Shown: in pieces, positions 34,636 through 42,875 of the stretch
How the letters are laid out: every line of letters starts with the position of its first letter
Numbering within the stretch: position 1 is the first letter of the stretch
Assembly: GCF_016863095.1 (NCBI RefSeq)
Contig: NZ_BOOF01000043.1
Location: forward strand, 35,050-99,049
Origin: Microbispora siamensis
Lineage (GTDB): Bacteria > Actinomycetota > Actinomycetes > Streptosporangiales > Streptosporangiaceae
Length of the DNA stretch: 64,000 nucleotides
Direction of reading: 5' to 3'
Program-made: the position numbers and the translations under genes
The notes under the pieces: model-generated
What the model was told of the DNA's origin: nothing
Databases searched by the model: none
What the model saw: only the letters and a program-made list of their open reading frames with translations

Positions 34636-35982
34636 CTACTTGGGCGGGCATGGATCCACCTTGGTGCACACGAAACCGAGCACCTGGATGTCCGGGATCA
34701 CGAAGCCCTGGCCGGTCCGCTGCGCGCCGAACTTGTCGCTGGTCGAGCTGTGGCTGTAGTTCCCCGAGACGGCGAACGGCCCGTAGCCGACGCTGGCCGA
34801 GCCGCTGATGGCCGAGTCGATGTGCTCGGAGTCCTGGTGAGACCAGTTCGCCGACACGCGCACGTCGCGGACGATCACCAGCGCCTGCGGGATCAGCGGC
34901 ATGAGCGGGTCGGGCCCGCCGGCGATGCCACCAGCCCCGGTCATCGTGCCGACGTCCCAGTTCGGCAGCTTGAACAGCGTGCCGTCCATCCACTTGCGAT
35001 AGACGGGGCAGATCCGCCAGCGGAAGGAGAGGCTGACGTCGGTCGTGTCGCCGCTCATGCTCACGCGGCTGTCGGAGGACGACACCCCGCCGCCGAAGCT
35101 CCACAGGCCGACGCTCACCTGGGCCGACGCGCCCCACGAGGTCGCCTCGGCGGAGAAGTCGCTCTTCAGCGTCGACTCGGAGAAGGTGAACTGCGGCCAG
35201 GTGGAGGCGTCGGCTCCCGCCCAGTCCGAGGGGGAGATCGTCGTCCTGAAGAAGGTCTCCTGGAGCTCGTTCACGAGCTCGTACGCCAGCAGGCGGAACT
35301 GGGCGTCGGCGAAGGCCCGCGCCACCTGGCTCCTGTTCTGGGTGGCGAGCTCCCCCTTCACGGCGGCGACCTCGTCCCGGCCGGCGGCGCCCCAGTCGGC
35401 GAAGGCCCGCTTGGGCCGCTGGAGCGCCTGGGCGCCGACGACCGGCCAGACCTTCTTGAGGTTCGGGTCGGCCTGGGCGGCGGCCCACTGGCCCACGTAC
35501 GCCATGTAGGCGTCCTGGTAGTTGTTGAACGCCTGCTGCTCCTTGTCCGCCAGCGCCGTCGGGCGCTCGACGTCCCGGCCCTCGTCGTCCTTGACCCTCT
35601 CGACGAGCACCTTCTTCAGCTCGTCGCGCCGGCGCTGCACCTCGGGCGGGGGCGGCGGCTCGGTGACGTTCACCATCCTGACCATCTTCGAGTAGACGTC
35701 CGAAACCGAACGCCCGGTCGGCGAGTACATGTGGTTCATCGCCGGGATCTCGTCGACGAGGGAGGCGATGTTGAAGGCCGCCTGGATGCTGCCGTCGGTG
35801 TTGCCGGGCGACCACGGGTTGCGGTAGTCGGCGGCGTTGAGGACCATGCCGCGCTGCGCCAGCACGAACATGGTCTTGTCGCTTTCGAAGGCCGAGGGCA
35901 TCCCGGAGTTCGGGTCGGCCCCGCTGATGACCTGGAAGATGCGGTCGTAGAGGGTGAGCGCGATGCGTTCGTCGAGGGACAT
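34636..35982 (-). CDS. protein of unknown function with beta-rich, Ser/Thr/Gly-alternating segment (cassette gene 2)
   Basis: The 448-residue protein starts at ATG 35982 with GGAGG five to nine bases upstream. The N-terminal two thirds are helical, with charged coiled stretches (RRRDELKKVLVERVKDD). Residues about 255-310 alternate polar and nonpolar residues with many Ser/Gly (SAQVSVGLWSFGGGV, RVSMSGDTTDVSLSF). This is the pattern of amphipathic beta-hairpins in pore-forming proteins. The C-terminus is shared with 33416-34603 and ends VCTKVDPCPP with two Cys. No signal peptide is seen. A beta-pore-like role is a hypothesis from pattern alone. Confidence 0.75.
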   Translation of the reverse strand: MSLDERIALTLYDRIFQVISGADPNSGMPSAFESDKTMFVLAQRGMVLNAADYRNPWSPGNTDGSIQAAFNIASLVDEIPAMNHMYSPTGRSVSDVYSKMVRMVNVTEPPPPPEVQRRRDELKKVLVERVKDDEGRDVERPTALADKEQQAFNNYQDAYMAYVGQWAAAQADPNLKKVWPVVGAQALQRPKRAFADWGAAGRDEVAAVKGELATQNRSQVARAFADAQFRLLAYELVNELQETFFRTTISPSDWAGADASTWPQFTFSESTLKSDFSAEATSWGASAQVSVGLWSFGGGVSSSDSRVSMSGDTTDVSLSFRWRICPVYRKWMDGTLFKLPNWDVGTMTGAGGIAGGPDPLMPLIPQALVIVRDVRVSANWSHQDSEHIDSAISGSASVGYGPFAVSGNYSHSSTSDKFGAQRTGQGFVIPDIQVLGFVCTKVDPCPPK

Positions 35983-35999
35983 GCTTGACCTCCGATGAG

Positions 36000-36761
36000 T
36001 TAGATACCGGTGTGGGAGACACCGATGCCGTCCAGGGCGGCGCCGAGCGCGGACCGCGTCTCGTCGCCGAGTTCCCCGTCCGACTCCGACAGGCCGTTGT
36101 CGGACTGGAACTGCGCGATGGCCCCGATGGTCCGCCGGCCGATCCGGCCGTCGACCGGGCCGGGGTCGTAGCCGAGCGTCGCCAGCGCCGCCTGCACGCC
36201 CGAGGTCACCGTCAGGTCGATCACCCCGTCGGCGAAGGTGCCGTTGGCCCGGCCGGCGATCTCGTCCCAGCGCAGCCCCTGGCACGCGCGGTCGACGGCG
36301 GCCTGCAGGTCGCCGACCGTGATGAAGCCCTTGTGGTCCCGGTCGAAGCCCTGGTTGGGGCCGTAGGCGAAGGTGTTCGGGCCGTCCTTGCCACAGATCA
36401 CCACGTCGAAGTCCGAGCCGAGGCCGAGCGTGGCGGGCAGGAAGGTGGCCTGGTAGAGGCGGGCGGCGGAGCTCAGGTCCTGGTGGACGTACGGCGTGAA
36501 GTACCGCTCCACGAAGGGCATCTGCTCCTCGGCGCTCAGGCTCCTGAACGCGTCGTGGCCCTCGGTCCAGCCGAGGTTGACGAGGGTCTGCGGCATGAAC
36601 TGGATCAGGCCGCTGGCGTCGCCGTTCGGGTTGTGCGCCGCGGCGTTGACCCCGCTCTCGTTCATCATCACGCCCAGCAGGTCGAGTGGCGCGCAGCCGA
36701 GGGCGCCGGACGTGGCCGTGACGGCCTCGAAGAAGCCGTCGGAGAGGTCTGACGTCAGCAT
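36000..36761 (-). CDS. lysozyme-like protein with EF-hand loop and peptidoglycan-binding domain, no signal peptide (cassette gene 1)
   Basis: The 253-residue protein has an SLT/goose-lysozyme-like part with a probable catalytic Glu35 (MMNESGVN), NGDASGLIQFMP and further conserved Trp65. It then has an EF-hand-like loop (Asp140, Asp142, Lys144, Gly145, Asp151) and a PG_binding_1 domain (about 190-245, LGYDPGPVDGRIGRRT). It begins MLTSDLSDGFFEAV, so it has no signal peptide and would need another exit route, cell lysis, or an internal role. Seventeen bp separate its stop from the next start. It is the first gene of the cassette and is divergent from the STAND regulator. Confidence 0.82.
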   Translation of the reverse strand: MLTSDLSDGFFEAVTATSGALGCAPLDLLGVMMNESGVNAAAHNPNGDASGLIQFMPQTLVNLGWTEGHDAFRSLSAEEQMPFVERYFTPYVHQDLSSAARLYQATFLPATLGLGSDFDVVICGKDGPNTFAYGPNQGFDRDHKGFITVGDLQAAVDRACQGLRWDEIAGRANGTFADGVIDLTVTSGVQAALATLGYDPGPVDGRIGRRTIGAIAQFQSDNGLSESDGELGDETRSALGAALDGIGVSHTGI

Positions 36762-36843
36762 GGGGGCTCCTTCCCCTGTTCGCTGGAAGCGGCGTTCGCT
36801 GGAACGACTTCGAGTGTTGGAGCGCCCGGAAACCGGTTGCCGG

Positions 36844-39405
36844 ATGTTGACGAAACTGGACGGCTCCCTGCACCGTCGTGATGTGGCGGCGCTACCGAGA
36901 CCTCGGCTGCCGGACGGTCCGGTCCGTCAGCTCTTCGACGCCTTGCACGACCTGCACCATCAGGCGGGCTGGCCCAGCCTGCGCGAGATGGCGGGCGAGG
37001 TCGGCTGCAGCCGTACGACGATCTCGGCGGCGTTCTCCACGGCGAGGGTCCCCCGGTGGGGGCTGCTGGAGCTGATCGTGGAGACCCTGCACGGCGACGT
37101 CGAGCACTTCCACCGGCTCTGGCTGGCCGCCACGACGCCCCGGCCGCCCGCGGCCGCCGAGACCGCGGCGTCCGCCACGGCGCCCGCCGCGGTGCCGCGC
37201 CAGCTTCCCACCGACGTCCGGGGGTTCACGGGGCGCGCCCACGAGCTCGCCGCCCTGGATCCCCTCCTGCGCCCCTCGGGCCCCGCCGCCATCGCGTTGG
37301 TCTCCGGCCCGGCGGGAGTCGGCAAGACGGCCCTGGCCGTGCACTGGGCCCACCGCGTCGCGGCGCACTTCCCCGACGGCCAGCTTTACCTGAACCTGCG
37401 CGGCTACGACCCGGACCAGCCGATGGAGCCCGGCGAGGCCCTGGAGACGCTCCTGCGCGCCCTGGGCGTGCCGGACTCGGCCATCCCGCAGCGCGAGAGC
37501 GAGCGCGCCGCGCGGCTGCGCACGCTGACGGCCGATCGCCGCATGCTGGTCCTCCTGGACAACGTCCACACGGTGGCACAGGTGCGCCCGCTGCTGCCCG
37601 GGTCCGGCTCCTGCCTGGTCCTGATCACCAGCCGCGACACCCTGCCCGCCCTGGTCGCCAGGCACGGCGCCGTACGGATCGGCCTCGACCTGCTCAGCGG
37701 GCAGGAGGCGGTGGCGCTGCTGCGCACGCTGCTCGGCGGGCGGGTGGACGCCCAGCCGGGGCAGGCGGCGGCGCTGGCGGAGCTGTGCGCGCGGCTGCCG
37801 CTCGCCCTGCGCGTGGCGGCGGAGCTGGCGATTGCCCGTCCCCGCCTCACCCTCGCGGACCTGGTGGGCCAGTTGCGCGACGAGTCGCGCAGGCTCGACC
37901 TGCTCGCGGCGGGAGACGACGAGTACACGGCCGTCCGCGCCGTCTTCTCCTGGTCGCGCAGGAACCTGTCGGCCGCCGCGGACCGCGCCTTCCTCCTCCT
38001 GAGCGTCCACCCGTACGCCGACCTCGACCTCCTCGCGGTCGCCGCCCTCCTGGGGACCGATCAAACCGTCGCCGCCCGGCTGGTGGACGTCCTGTGCCAG
38101 AGCCACCTGGTGGAGGAGACGACCACGGGCCGCTACAGCATGCACGACCTGCTCCGCGCGTACGGGGCCGAGCAGGACCACGCCGACGCCGCGCCGGCGC
38201 TCACCCGGCTGGCCGATCACTACCTGGCCGCCGTGCCGTCACACGATGGCAACTGGCTGGAGCGCGAGCTGCCCAACCTGCTGACCCTGGCGCGTACGCG
38301 ACCGAGCCACGCGGGCCCGCTCTCGGCCGCGCTGTCCGGCCATCTCGACACGCGGGGGCAGTTCGGCGCCGCACTGGCGCTGCACGGCCACGCGCTCGAG
38401 GCCGCGGACTCTCCCGAGGAACGGGCCTGCGCGTTGAACAGGCTGGGCGTGACCCACCGGCGGCTCGGCGACTACGCCGCCGCGGAAGAACGCCACCGGG
38501 CGGCGCTGAGCCTGTACCGGGGCGGCGGCGACCTGGCCGGGCAGGCCGAGGCGCTGCACGGGCTGGGCATCGTGTGCTGGCGCGGCGGGCGCTACACCGA
38601 GGCCCGCGACCACCTGCTGGAGGCGCTGGCCCTGCGGGAGGCGCTGGGCGATCGGACGGCGCAGGGGACCGTCCTCTACAGCCTTGGCACGGTCCATCTC
38701 CAGCTCGGCGAGTATCGGCAGGCCATCGCCCACCATGTGCGCGCACTCGGCCTGCACCGCGACACCGGCAACCAACTCGGCGAGAGCCGCGCCCTCAACA
38801 ATCTCGGGGCCGCGTACGAGCGGCTGGGCCGCCTGGGCGAGGCGCAGGAGCACTACGAGCAGGCGCTCGCGCTGAACCAGAAGATCGGCAACCAGGTGGG
38901 CGTGGCCGTCGCGCTCACCAACCTCGGCAACGTCCGCACGAAGCTGGGCCACTGGGACGAGGCACGCCTCTGCCACGACTCGGCACTGCCCATCTATCTG
39001 GAGGCCGGTTACCGGGTGGGTGAGGCCGACAGCCGGTGCGGACTGGGCTCGCTCGAACTGCGGCAGGGGCGGCACCGGGAGGCGCTGGAGCAGTTCCACC
39101 TGGCCGTGACGACGGCGCGGGAGATCGGCGAGGCCGAGACGGAGACCAGCGCCCTGGTCGGCCTGGGCGACACGCTGAGCGCCATGGGCCAGCGGGAGGC
39201 GGCGCAGGCTCACTACGACGCCGCGCTCGCCCGCGTCGCCGCGACCGGCGACCGTTACGAGGAGGCCAGGGCTCTGGTCGGGATCGCCCGCCTGCACGGC
39301 GGCACGCCGCGGGCCGCCGAGGCGTGGCGGCGGGCGCTCACGCTCTTCGACGAGCTGGACCTCCCCGAGGCGGACGAGGTGAGACGGCGCCTGGCCGAAT
39401 TCTGA
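36844..39405 (+). CDS. STAND regulator: XRE-like HTH + NB-ARC + TPR
   Basis: The 853-residue protein has an HTH of the actinobacterial XRE-like type (LREMAGEVGCSRTTISAAFS, about 40-60) and an NB-ARC ATPase with Walker A SGPAGVGKTAL (about 150-160). Further NB-ARC marks are RRMLVLLDNVHTV, ITSRDTLPAL and a CARLPLALRVAA GxP-like motif. At least eight TPR units follow (about 500-840, with many ALxxLG and EARxxYEQAL helices). STAND proteins use the nucleotide switch and a repeat sensor, here to control transcription. ATG 36844 is preferred; GTG 36814 is an in-frame alternative. It is divergent, with 82 bp between starts, from the lysozyme-like cassette and most likely its controller. Confidence 0.9.
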   Translation: MLTKLDGSLHRRDVAALPRPRLPDGPVRQLFDALHDLHHQAGWPSLREMAGEVGCSRTTISAAFSTARVPRWGLLELIVETLHGDVEHFHRLWLAATTPRPPAAAETAASATAPAAVPRQLPTDVRGFTGRAHELAALDPLLRPSGPAAIALVSGPAGVGKTALAVHWAHRVAAHFPDGQLYLNLRGYDPDQPMEPGEALETLLRALGVPDSAIPQRESERAARLRTLTADRRMLVLLDNVHTVAQVRPLLPGSGSCLVLITSRDTLPALVARHGAVRIGLDLLSGQEAVALLRTLLGGRVDAQPGQAAALAELCARLPLALRVAAELAIARPRLTLADLVGQLRDESRRLDLLAAGDDEYTAVRAVFSWSRRNLSAAADRAFLLLSVHPYADLDLLAVAALLGTDQTVAARLVDVLCQSHLVEETTTGRYSMHDLLRAYGAEQDHADAAPALTRLADHYLAAVPSHDGNWLERELPNLLTLARTRPSHAGPLSAALSGHLDTRGQFGAALALHGHALEAADSPEERACALNRLGVTHRRLGDYAAAEERHRAALSLYRGGGDLAGQAEALHGLGIVCWRGGRYTEARDHLLEALALREALGDRTAQGTVLYSLGTVHLQLGEYRQAIAHHVRALGLHRDTGNQLGESRALNNLGAAYERLGRLGEAQEHYEQALALNQKIGNQVGVAVALTNLGNVRTKLGHWDEARLCHDSALPIYLEAGYRVGEADSRCGLGSLELRQGRHREALEQFHLAVTTAREIGEAETETSALVGLGDTLSAMGQREAAQAHYDAALARVAATGDRYEEARALVGIARLHGGTPRAAEAWRRALTLFDELDLPEADEVRRRLAEF

Positions 39406-39503
39406 ACCGCCGTTCTGAACCGTCCATTTTCGTCAACCTTCGTCAGTCGGAGTCACCATGCCGCGATACTCGGAGAACAGCCGATGGACGAGAGGAATTC
39501 GCG

Positions 39504-39959
39504 ATGACCATCTCTCTGGACGAGGCGGCTCGGGTCGGTTGGGCGGTGGAAGCCTTCCTGAACAGGCCCGATCTGGACGGGGACGACGGGAGCCCCGCCG
39601 AGGTCCGGATCCGTGCGCTGCTGCGCGCGGGTGACTATCTCAACGCCGTCGGGCTGATCAGCGAGACCTTCCTCGACCGGCTACGGGACTTCGTCCAGGA
39701 CACCCCGACCCAGGCCCACAAGGAACTGGACGACACCGTGGGGGGTGTGCTGCTGACGGTCGCGCGGTATCACCCCCGGGAGGGCGCACTCGACGCGCTC
39801 CTCGCCGTCGCGCGGGCCGCCGTGGACGGCCACGCCCACGGCGGCCCGCAGGGCGCCCAGGCCCTCGCCGCGATCGCCGCGATCGCGGCCCTGGCGCGCG
39901 CCCAGGAACCCGCCGCGTTCGCCCACAAGGAGTCCATAACGTTCGCGCACAAGGAGTAG
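39504..39959 (+). CDS. small protein of unknown function with C-terminal duplication
   Basis: The 151-residue acidic to helical protein starts at ATG 39504 with GAGGA at a good distance. It shows the sequence SPAEVRIRALLRAGDYLNAV and a long Ala-rich helix. Its last 14 residues contain a repeat (AFAHKE and TFAHKE, split by SI). It lacks signal and membrane sequences. It lies 98 bp after the STAND gene on the same strand and may be co-transcribed. I do not recognise its family. Its N-terminal half resembles the 42876-43502 protein only loosely (both have xEAFLN/TEFLNAAG-like parts). Confidence 0.7.
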   Translation: MTISLDEAARVGWAVEAFLNRPDLDGDDGSPAEVRIRALLRAGDYLNAVGLISETFLDRLRDFVQDTPTQAHKELDDTVGGVLLTVARYHPREGALDALLAVARAAVDGHAHGGPQGAQALAAIAAIAALARAQEPAAFAHKESITFAHKE

Positions 39960-39963
39960 AGCG

Positions 39964-41178
39964 TCACCGGCGGGGCCGAGCCGCCTCGTCGGCAGGCGTG
40001 GAGGAGCCGACCTCCGTGGCCGCGTCGGCCCGCAGGCCCGGTGCCAGCGCGAGGGTGACCGCGACGGAGGCCACCGCCATCACGCCCATGGCGGCAGCGG
40101 CCGAGGTGAACTGGGCCACCGCCCCCGCGACCGCCGCGCCGACCCCCTGCATGGTGAGCACGCCGGACGACTGCAGCCCGAGCGCCTGCCCGCTCATCTC
40201 CTCCGGGGTGACGGCCATGAGGCGTTCCTGGAGCAGCAGGCTGGCCGAATATCCGGCCGAGGCGAGCACGACGGCGGCGACCGCGACCGGCAGTGACGGG
40301 TGGAGGAGGAAGACCAGGTACGGCACGGCGAGCAGCAGCCGCAGCGGAGCGCTGAGCCGCTCGCGCCACCACCTGGGGACGAACCGTCCCATCAGCGTGT
40401 CCCCGGTGAGCATCCCGGCGGCGGCGCAGGCGAACAGCAGCCCGGCGTGCCGGGAGTCGTAGGCGACGTACAGCGACTCGCAGCCGACGATCAGGCCGTT
40501 CGGCACCCACAGCGCGAGGTAGAGGCGGCGGCGCGCCCCTGACGACCAGAGCGCACGGTTGATCCGCCAGGTCTCCGCGGGCGAGGGCCGTCCCTGCGCG
40601 CGGGGCGGGCGGGCGGTGAGCCCCCACCGGGCGACGGCCGCGGCGGCGAGGTACAGCCCCGCCCCGGCGAGCAGGGTGCCGCGCGGGGACAACACGCTCA
40701 CGAGCACGCCTCCCGCGACGAAGCCGATGATCTGCTGCACGCCGACCGACATGCTGAGCACCGAGCGGCCGAGCAGATAACCGTCCCTGGGCAGGATCTC
40801 GTTGAGCAGCCCGAACCGGACTCCGCCGCCGAGGGAGGCGGCGAGCCCCATGCCGAGGACCACGGCGAACACGGCCCCCAGCGGCAGCCCGGGCACGGCG
40901 AGCGCGGCCGTGCCAGCGCAGTGGACCAACGCAAGCGCCGTCATCGCGGCGCGCGGAGGCAGCCGGTCGGCGGCCGACAGCAGCACCGTCGCCCCGAGCA
41001 CCTGTGCGAAGGACGCGCCGAACATGCTCAGGGCCGACAGCAGCGGCGACCCCGTCGCCCCGTACACCAGCGTGCCGAGCGCCAGGCCGCTCACGGTCGA
41101 CGCCGCCACCTGGGCGGACGCGACGGCGAACAAGGGCGTGAATTCGGGGGTGCGAAACAGTTCCCGATATGTGCGCAT
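39964..41178 (-). CDS. MFS transporter
   Basis: The 404-residue membrane protein has about 11-12 helices. MRTYRELFRTPEFTPLFAVA is a typical start for the subgroup controlled by adjacent ArsR-like regulators. ATG 41178 follows GAGG eight bases upstream. The gene is divergent from the winged-helix regulator at 41237, with a shared operator overlapping the regulator's ribosome-binding site. Export of a small compound is probable but unproved. Confidence 0.88.
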   Translation of the reverse strand: MRTYRELFRTPEFTPLFAVASAQVAASTVSGLALGTLVYGATGSPLLSALSMFGASFAQVLGATVLLSAADRLPPRAAMTALALVHCAGTAALAVPGLPLGAVFAVVLGMGLAASLGGGVRFGLLNEILPRDGYLLGRSVLSMSVGVQQIIGFVAGGVLVSVLSPRGTLLAGAGLYLAAAAVARWGLTARPPRAQGRPSPAETWRINRALWSSGARRRLYLALWVPNGLIVGCESLYVAYDSRHAGLLFACAAAGMLTGDTLMGRFVPRWWRERLSAPLRLLLAVPYLVFLLHPSLPVAVAAVVLASAGYSASLLLQERLMAVTPEEMSGQALGLQSSGVLTMQGVGAAVAGAVAQFTSAAAAMGVMAVASVAVTLALAPGLRADAATEVGSSTPADEAARPRR

Positions 41179-41216
41179 GACGGGAGCCTCGATCACCGCC
41201 GCCCTGCGCCGTTATT

Positions 41217-41236
41217 GTTTCGCGGGGAGGCGAAAC
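41217..41236. promoter_or_regulatory. inverted repeat over the ArsR-like gene's ribosome-binding site
   Basis: GTTTCGC and GCGAAAC form a perfect 7-bp inverted repeat with a GGGGAG centre that is itself the Shine-Dalgarno region of the gene starting at 41237. The position would allow both a DNA operator for the divergent gene pair and an RNA hairpin masking the ribosome-binding site. Confidence 0.6.
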
Positions 41237-42220
41237 ATGGGCTGGTGGCTGGTCAACGCCGACACCCTCGCGGAGAGCCGGTTCGTGATCTCCCCGCTGG
41301 CCGAGGCCACGGCCTGCCTGTTCACGCTGGAGAGGGCGTCGGCGGCGCATCCGGGCGAACGGGAATGGCTCGACACACACCTGCCCGCCTACCGGTCCCG
41401 CCTGGCCGGGGACCCGATCACGGCGCTGCTGTTGAAGGCCGCGCGGGGACGCAACTGGACCGCCGACTTCCTCACACCCGCTCCGACCGGCGAGGGCGAG
41501 GCCTCCTTCGAGGAGGAAGTGGCCCGCGTCCGCGCGACCCCGCCCGAGATCGCACACGCCGACATCGAGGTGGCGCTGCGCGGCCCGTTGCCGGAGCCGC
41601 TGCGCCGTACCGACCTGCCCGAGCGGGCGGCCGGCCTGCTGGAGTGGGTGTGGACCCGAACCGTGCTGCCCGACTGGCCGCGGCGCCGGCGGATCATGGA
41701 GGCCGACATCGTCGCCCGCGTGGGCCATGTGAGCCAGGGCGGGTGGGCCGCCGCGCTGAACGACATGCGCAAGGGCATGCGCTGGCTCGGCGGCAACCGG
41801 CTGCAGATCAACACCTACGACTACCCGCCGAGGCAGATCGGCGGGGCAAGGCTGATGTTCGTCCCGGTCACCCCCCGCCAGGCGTGGACCGCCTGGACGG
41901 CGGGCCGGCACTACGCCCTGGTCTACCCCTGCTCGGGCACGCTGGCCGAGCCTGGGCGGGCGCCGGTGCCCGAGGCGCTCGGCAGGCTGCTCGGCCCGGC
42001 GCGGGCGCGGGTGCTCGTGCTGCTCGCCGCGCCGAAGAGCACCACCCACCTCGTGGCGCTGACCGGCCAGGGGCTGGGGTCGGTGGGCCGCCACCTCAGG
42101 GTGCTCCTCGACGCCGGTCTCGTACGGCGCCGCCGGGCCGCGAGATCGGTCCTGTATTACCGCACGCCCCTCGGCGACGCCCTCGCGGCGAGCGACGCGG
42201 ATGCCGGTTCGGGACAGTGA
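41237..42220 (+). CDS. ArsR/SmtB-like winged-helix regulator with large N-terminal domain (DUF5937-type)
   Basis: The 327-residue protein starts at ATG 41237 after GGGGAGG. The N-terminal 230 residues (ISPLAEATACLFTL ... HLPAYRSRL) form an unnamed sensor part common beside MFS genes in actinomycetes. The C-terminal winged helix has STTHLVALTGQGLGSVGRHL and a wing with VRRRRAARSVLYYRTPLGDAL, but no metal-binding Cys cluster. It likely represses the divergent MFS gene. A decayed MFS copy begins just at its 3' end. Confidence 0.85.
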   Translation: MGWWLVNADTLAESRFVISPLAEATACLFTLERASAAHPGEREWLDTHLPAYRSRLAGDPITALLLKAARGRNWTADFLTPAPTGEGEASFEEEVARVRATPPEIAHADIEVALRGPLPEPLRRTDLPERAAGLLEWVWTRTVLPDWPRRRRIMEADIVARVGHVSQGGWAAALNDMRKGMRWLGGNRLQINTYDYPPRQIGGARLMFVPVTPRQAWTAWTAGRHYALVYPCSGTLAEPGRAPVPEALGRLLGPARARVLVLLAAPKSTTHLVALTGQGLGSVGRHLRVLLDAGLVRRRRAARSVLYYRTPLGDALAASDADAGSGQ

Positions 42221-42744
42221 ACGTAGCGGCAACGCCCGGCGCGCCGCGATCGTGTCCACCGCGGAGAACATGGGCGGGTTGGGACTCGGCGCCGTCATGG
42301 CCGACGTGTTCGCCGAGTACGGCCCCCACCCCACGCACCTGGTCTTCTGGGTCTACCTGGCGACGCTGGCGCCCGCGCTCCTCGCCGTCGCGATCACACC
42401 CGAAACCATCGCGGTCCGCGGACGGCCCCTCCCTGGCCGTGCGCCGGTTCCTGGTCGCCCTGGTCTCCCAGCTCGCCGCCCCGGCGCGGTGGCTGTCCGG
42501 CCGCTGACCGGCGCCGCTGTTGCTCGTCGCGGGCGTCGCCGTCGTCCACGCCGCGCTGTGGCCCCGGTCGCTGCCGCTGTTCGTCGCCGGCACGATCCTT
42601 GCGGGCGCCGGCGTCGGGCTGCTGTTCCGCCGCGGCGTCGCCGTCACCCAGGGGCTGGCCGACCCGCGGCGCCGGGCGGATCTGCTGTCCACCTACTTCC
42701 CGGCCGCCTACACCGGGTCGATCGTCCCGAGCCCGAATTCCTGA
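42201..42744 (+). pseudogene. frameshifted remnant of an MFS transporter
   Basis: Pieces of one MFS protein lie in three frames. 42201-42440 gives the part with RRAAIVSTAENMGGLGLG and THLVFWVYLATLAPALLAVA. The next frame, to 42507, gives SLAVRRFLVALVSQL. 42520-42744 gives VAVVHAALWPRSLPLFVAGT and RRADLLSTYFPAAYTG before a stop. The N-terminal half and the last helices are missing, so no functional protein can be made. Such MFS genes usually follow a regulator like the one just upstream. Confidence 0.8.
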
Positions 42745-42875
42745 CACGGCCCCGTCCCCCGGCCGGCACGTGGGAGAGCGGGCAGGTGGACAGGACGCGA
42801 CTCATCCAGCAGCACCTGGCCATGGTCCTGGGAAAACGACGGCGGCGACGCCTGGGACACTTTGCTCGGTGCCGG

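Noticed and set aside
33416..36761. Three-gene cassette considered as a prophage lysis remnant
   Set aside because: No holin, terminase, portal, tail or integrase gene and no attachment repeat is near, and the cassette has a dedicated divergent regulator.
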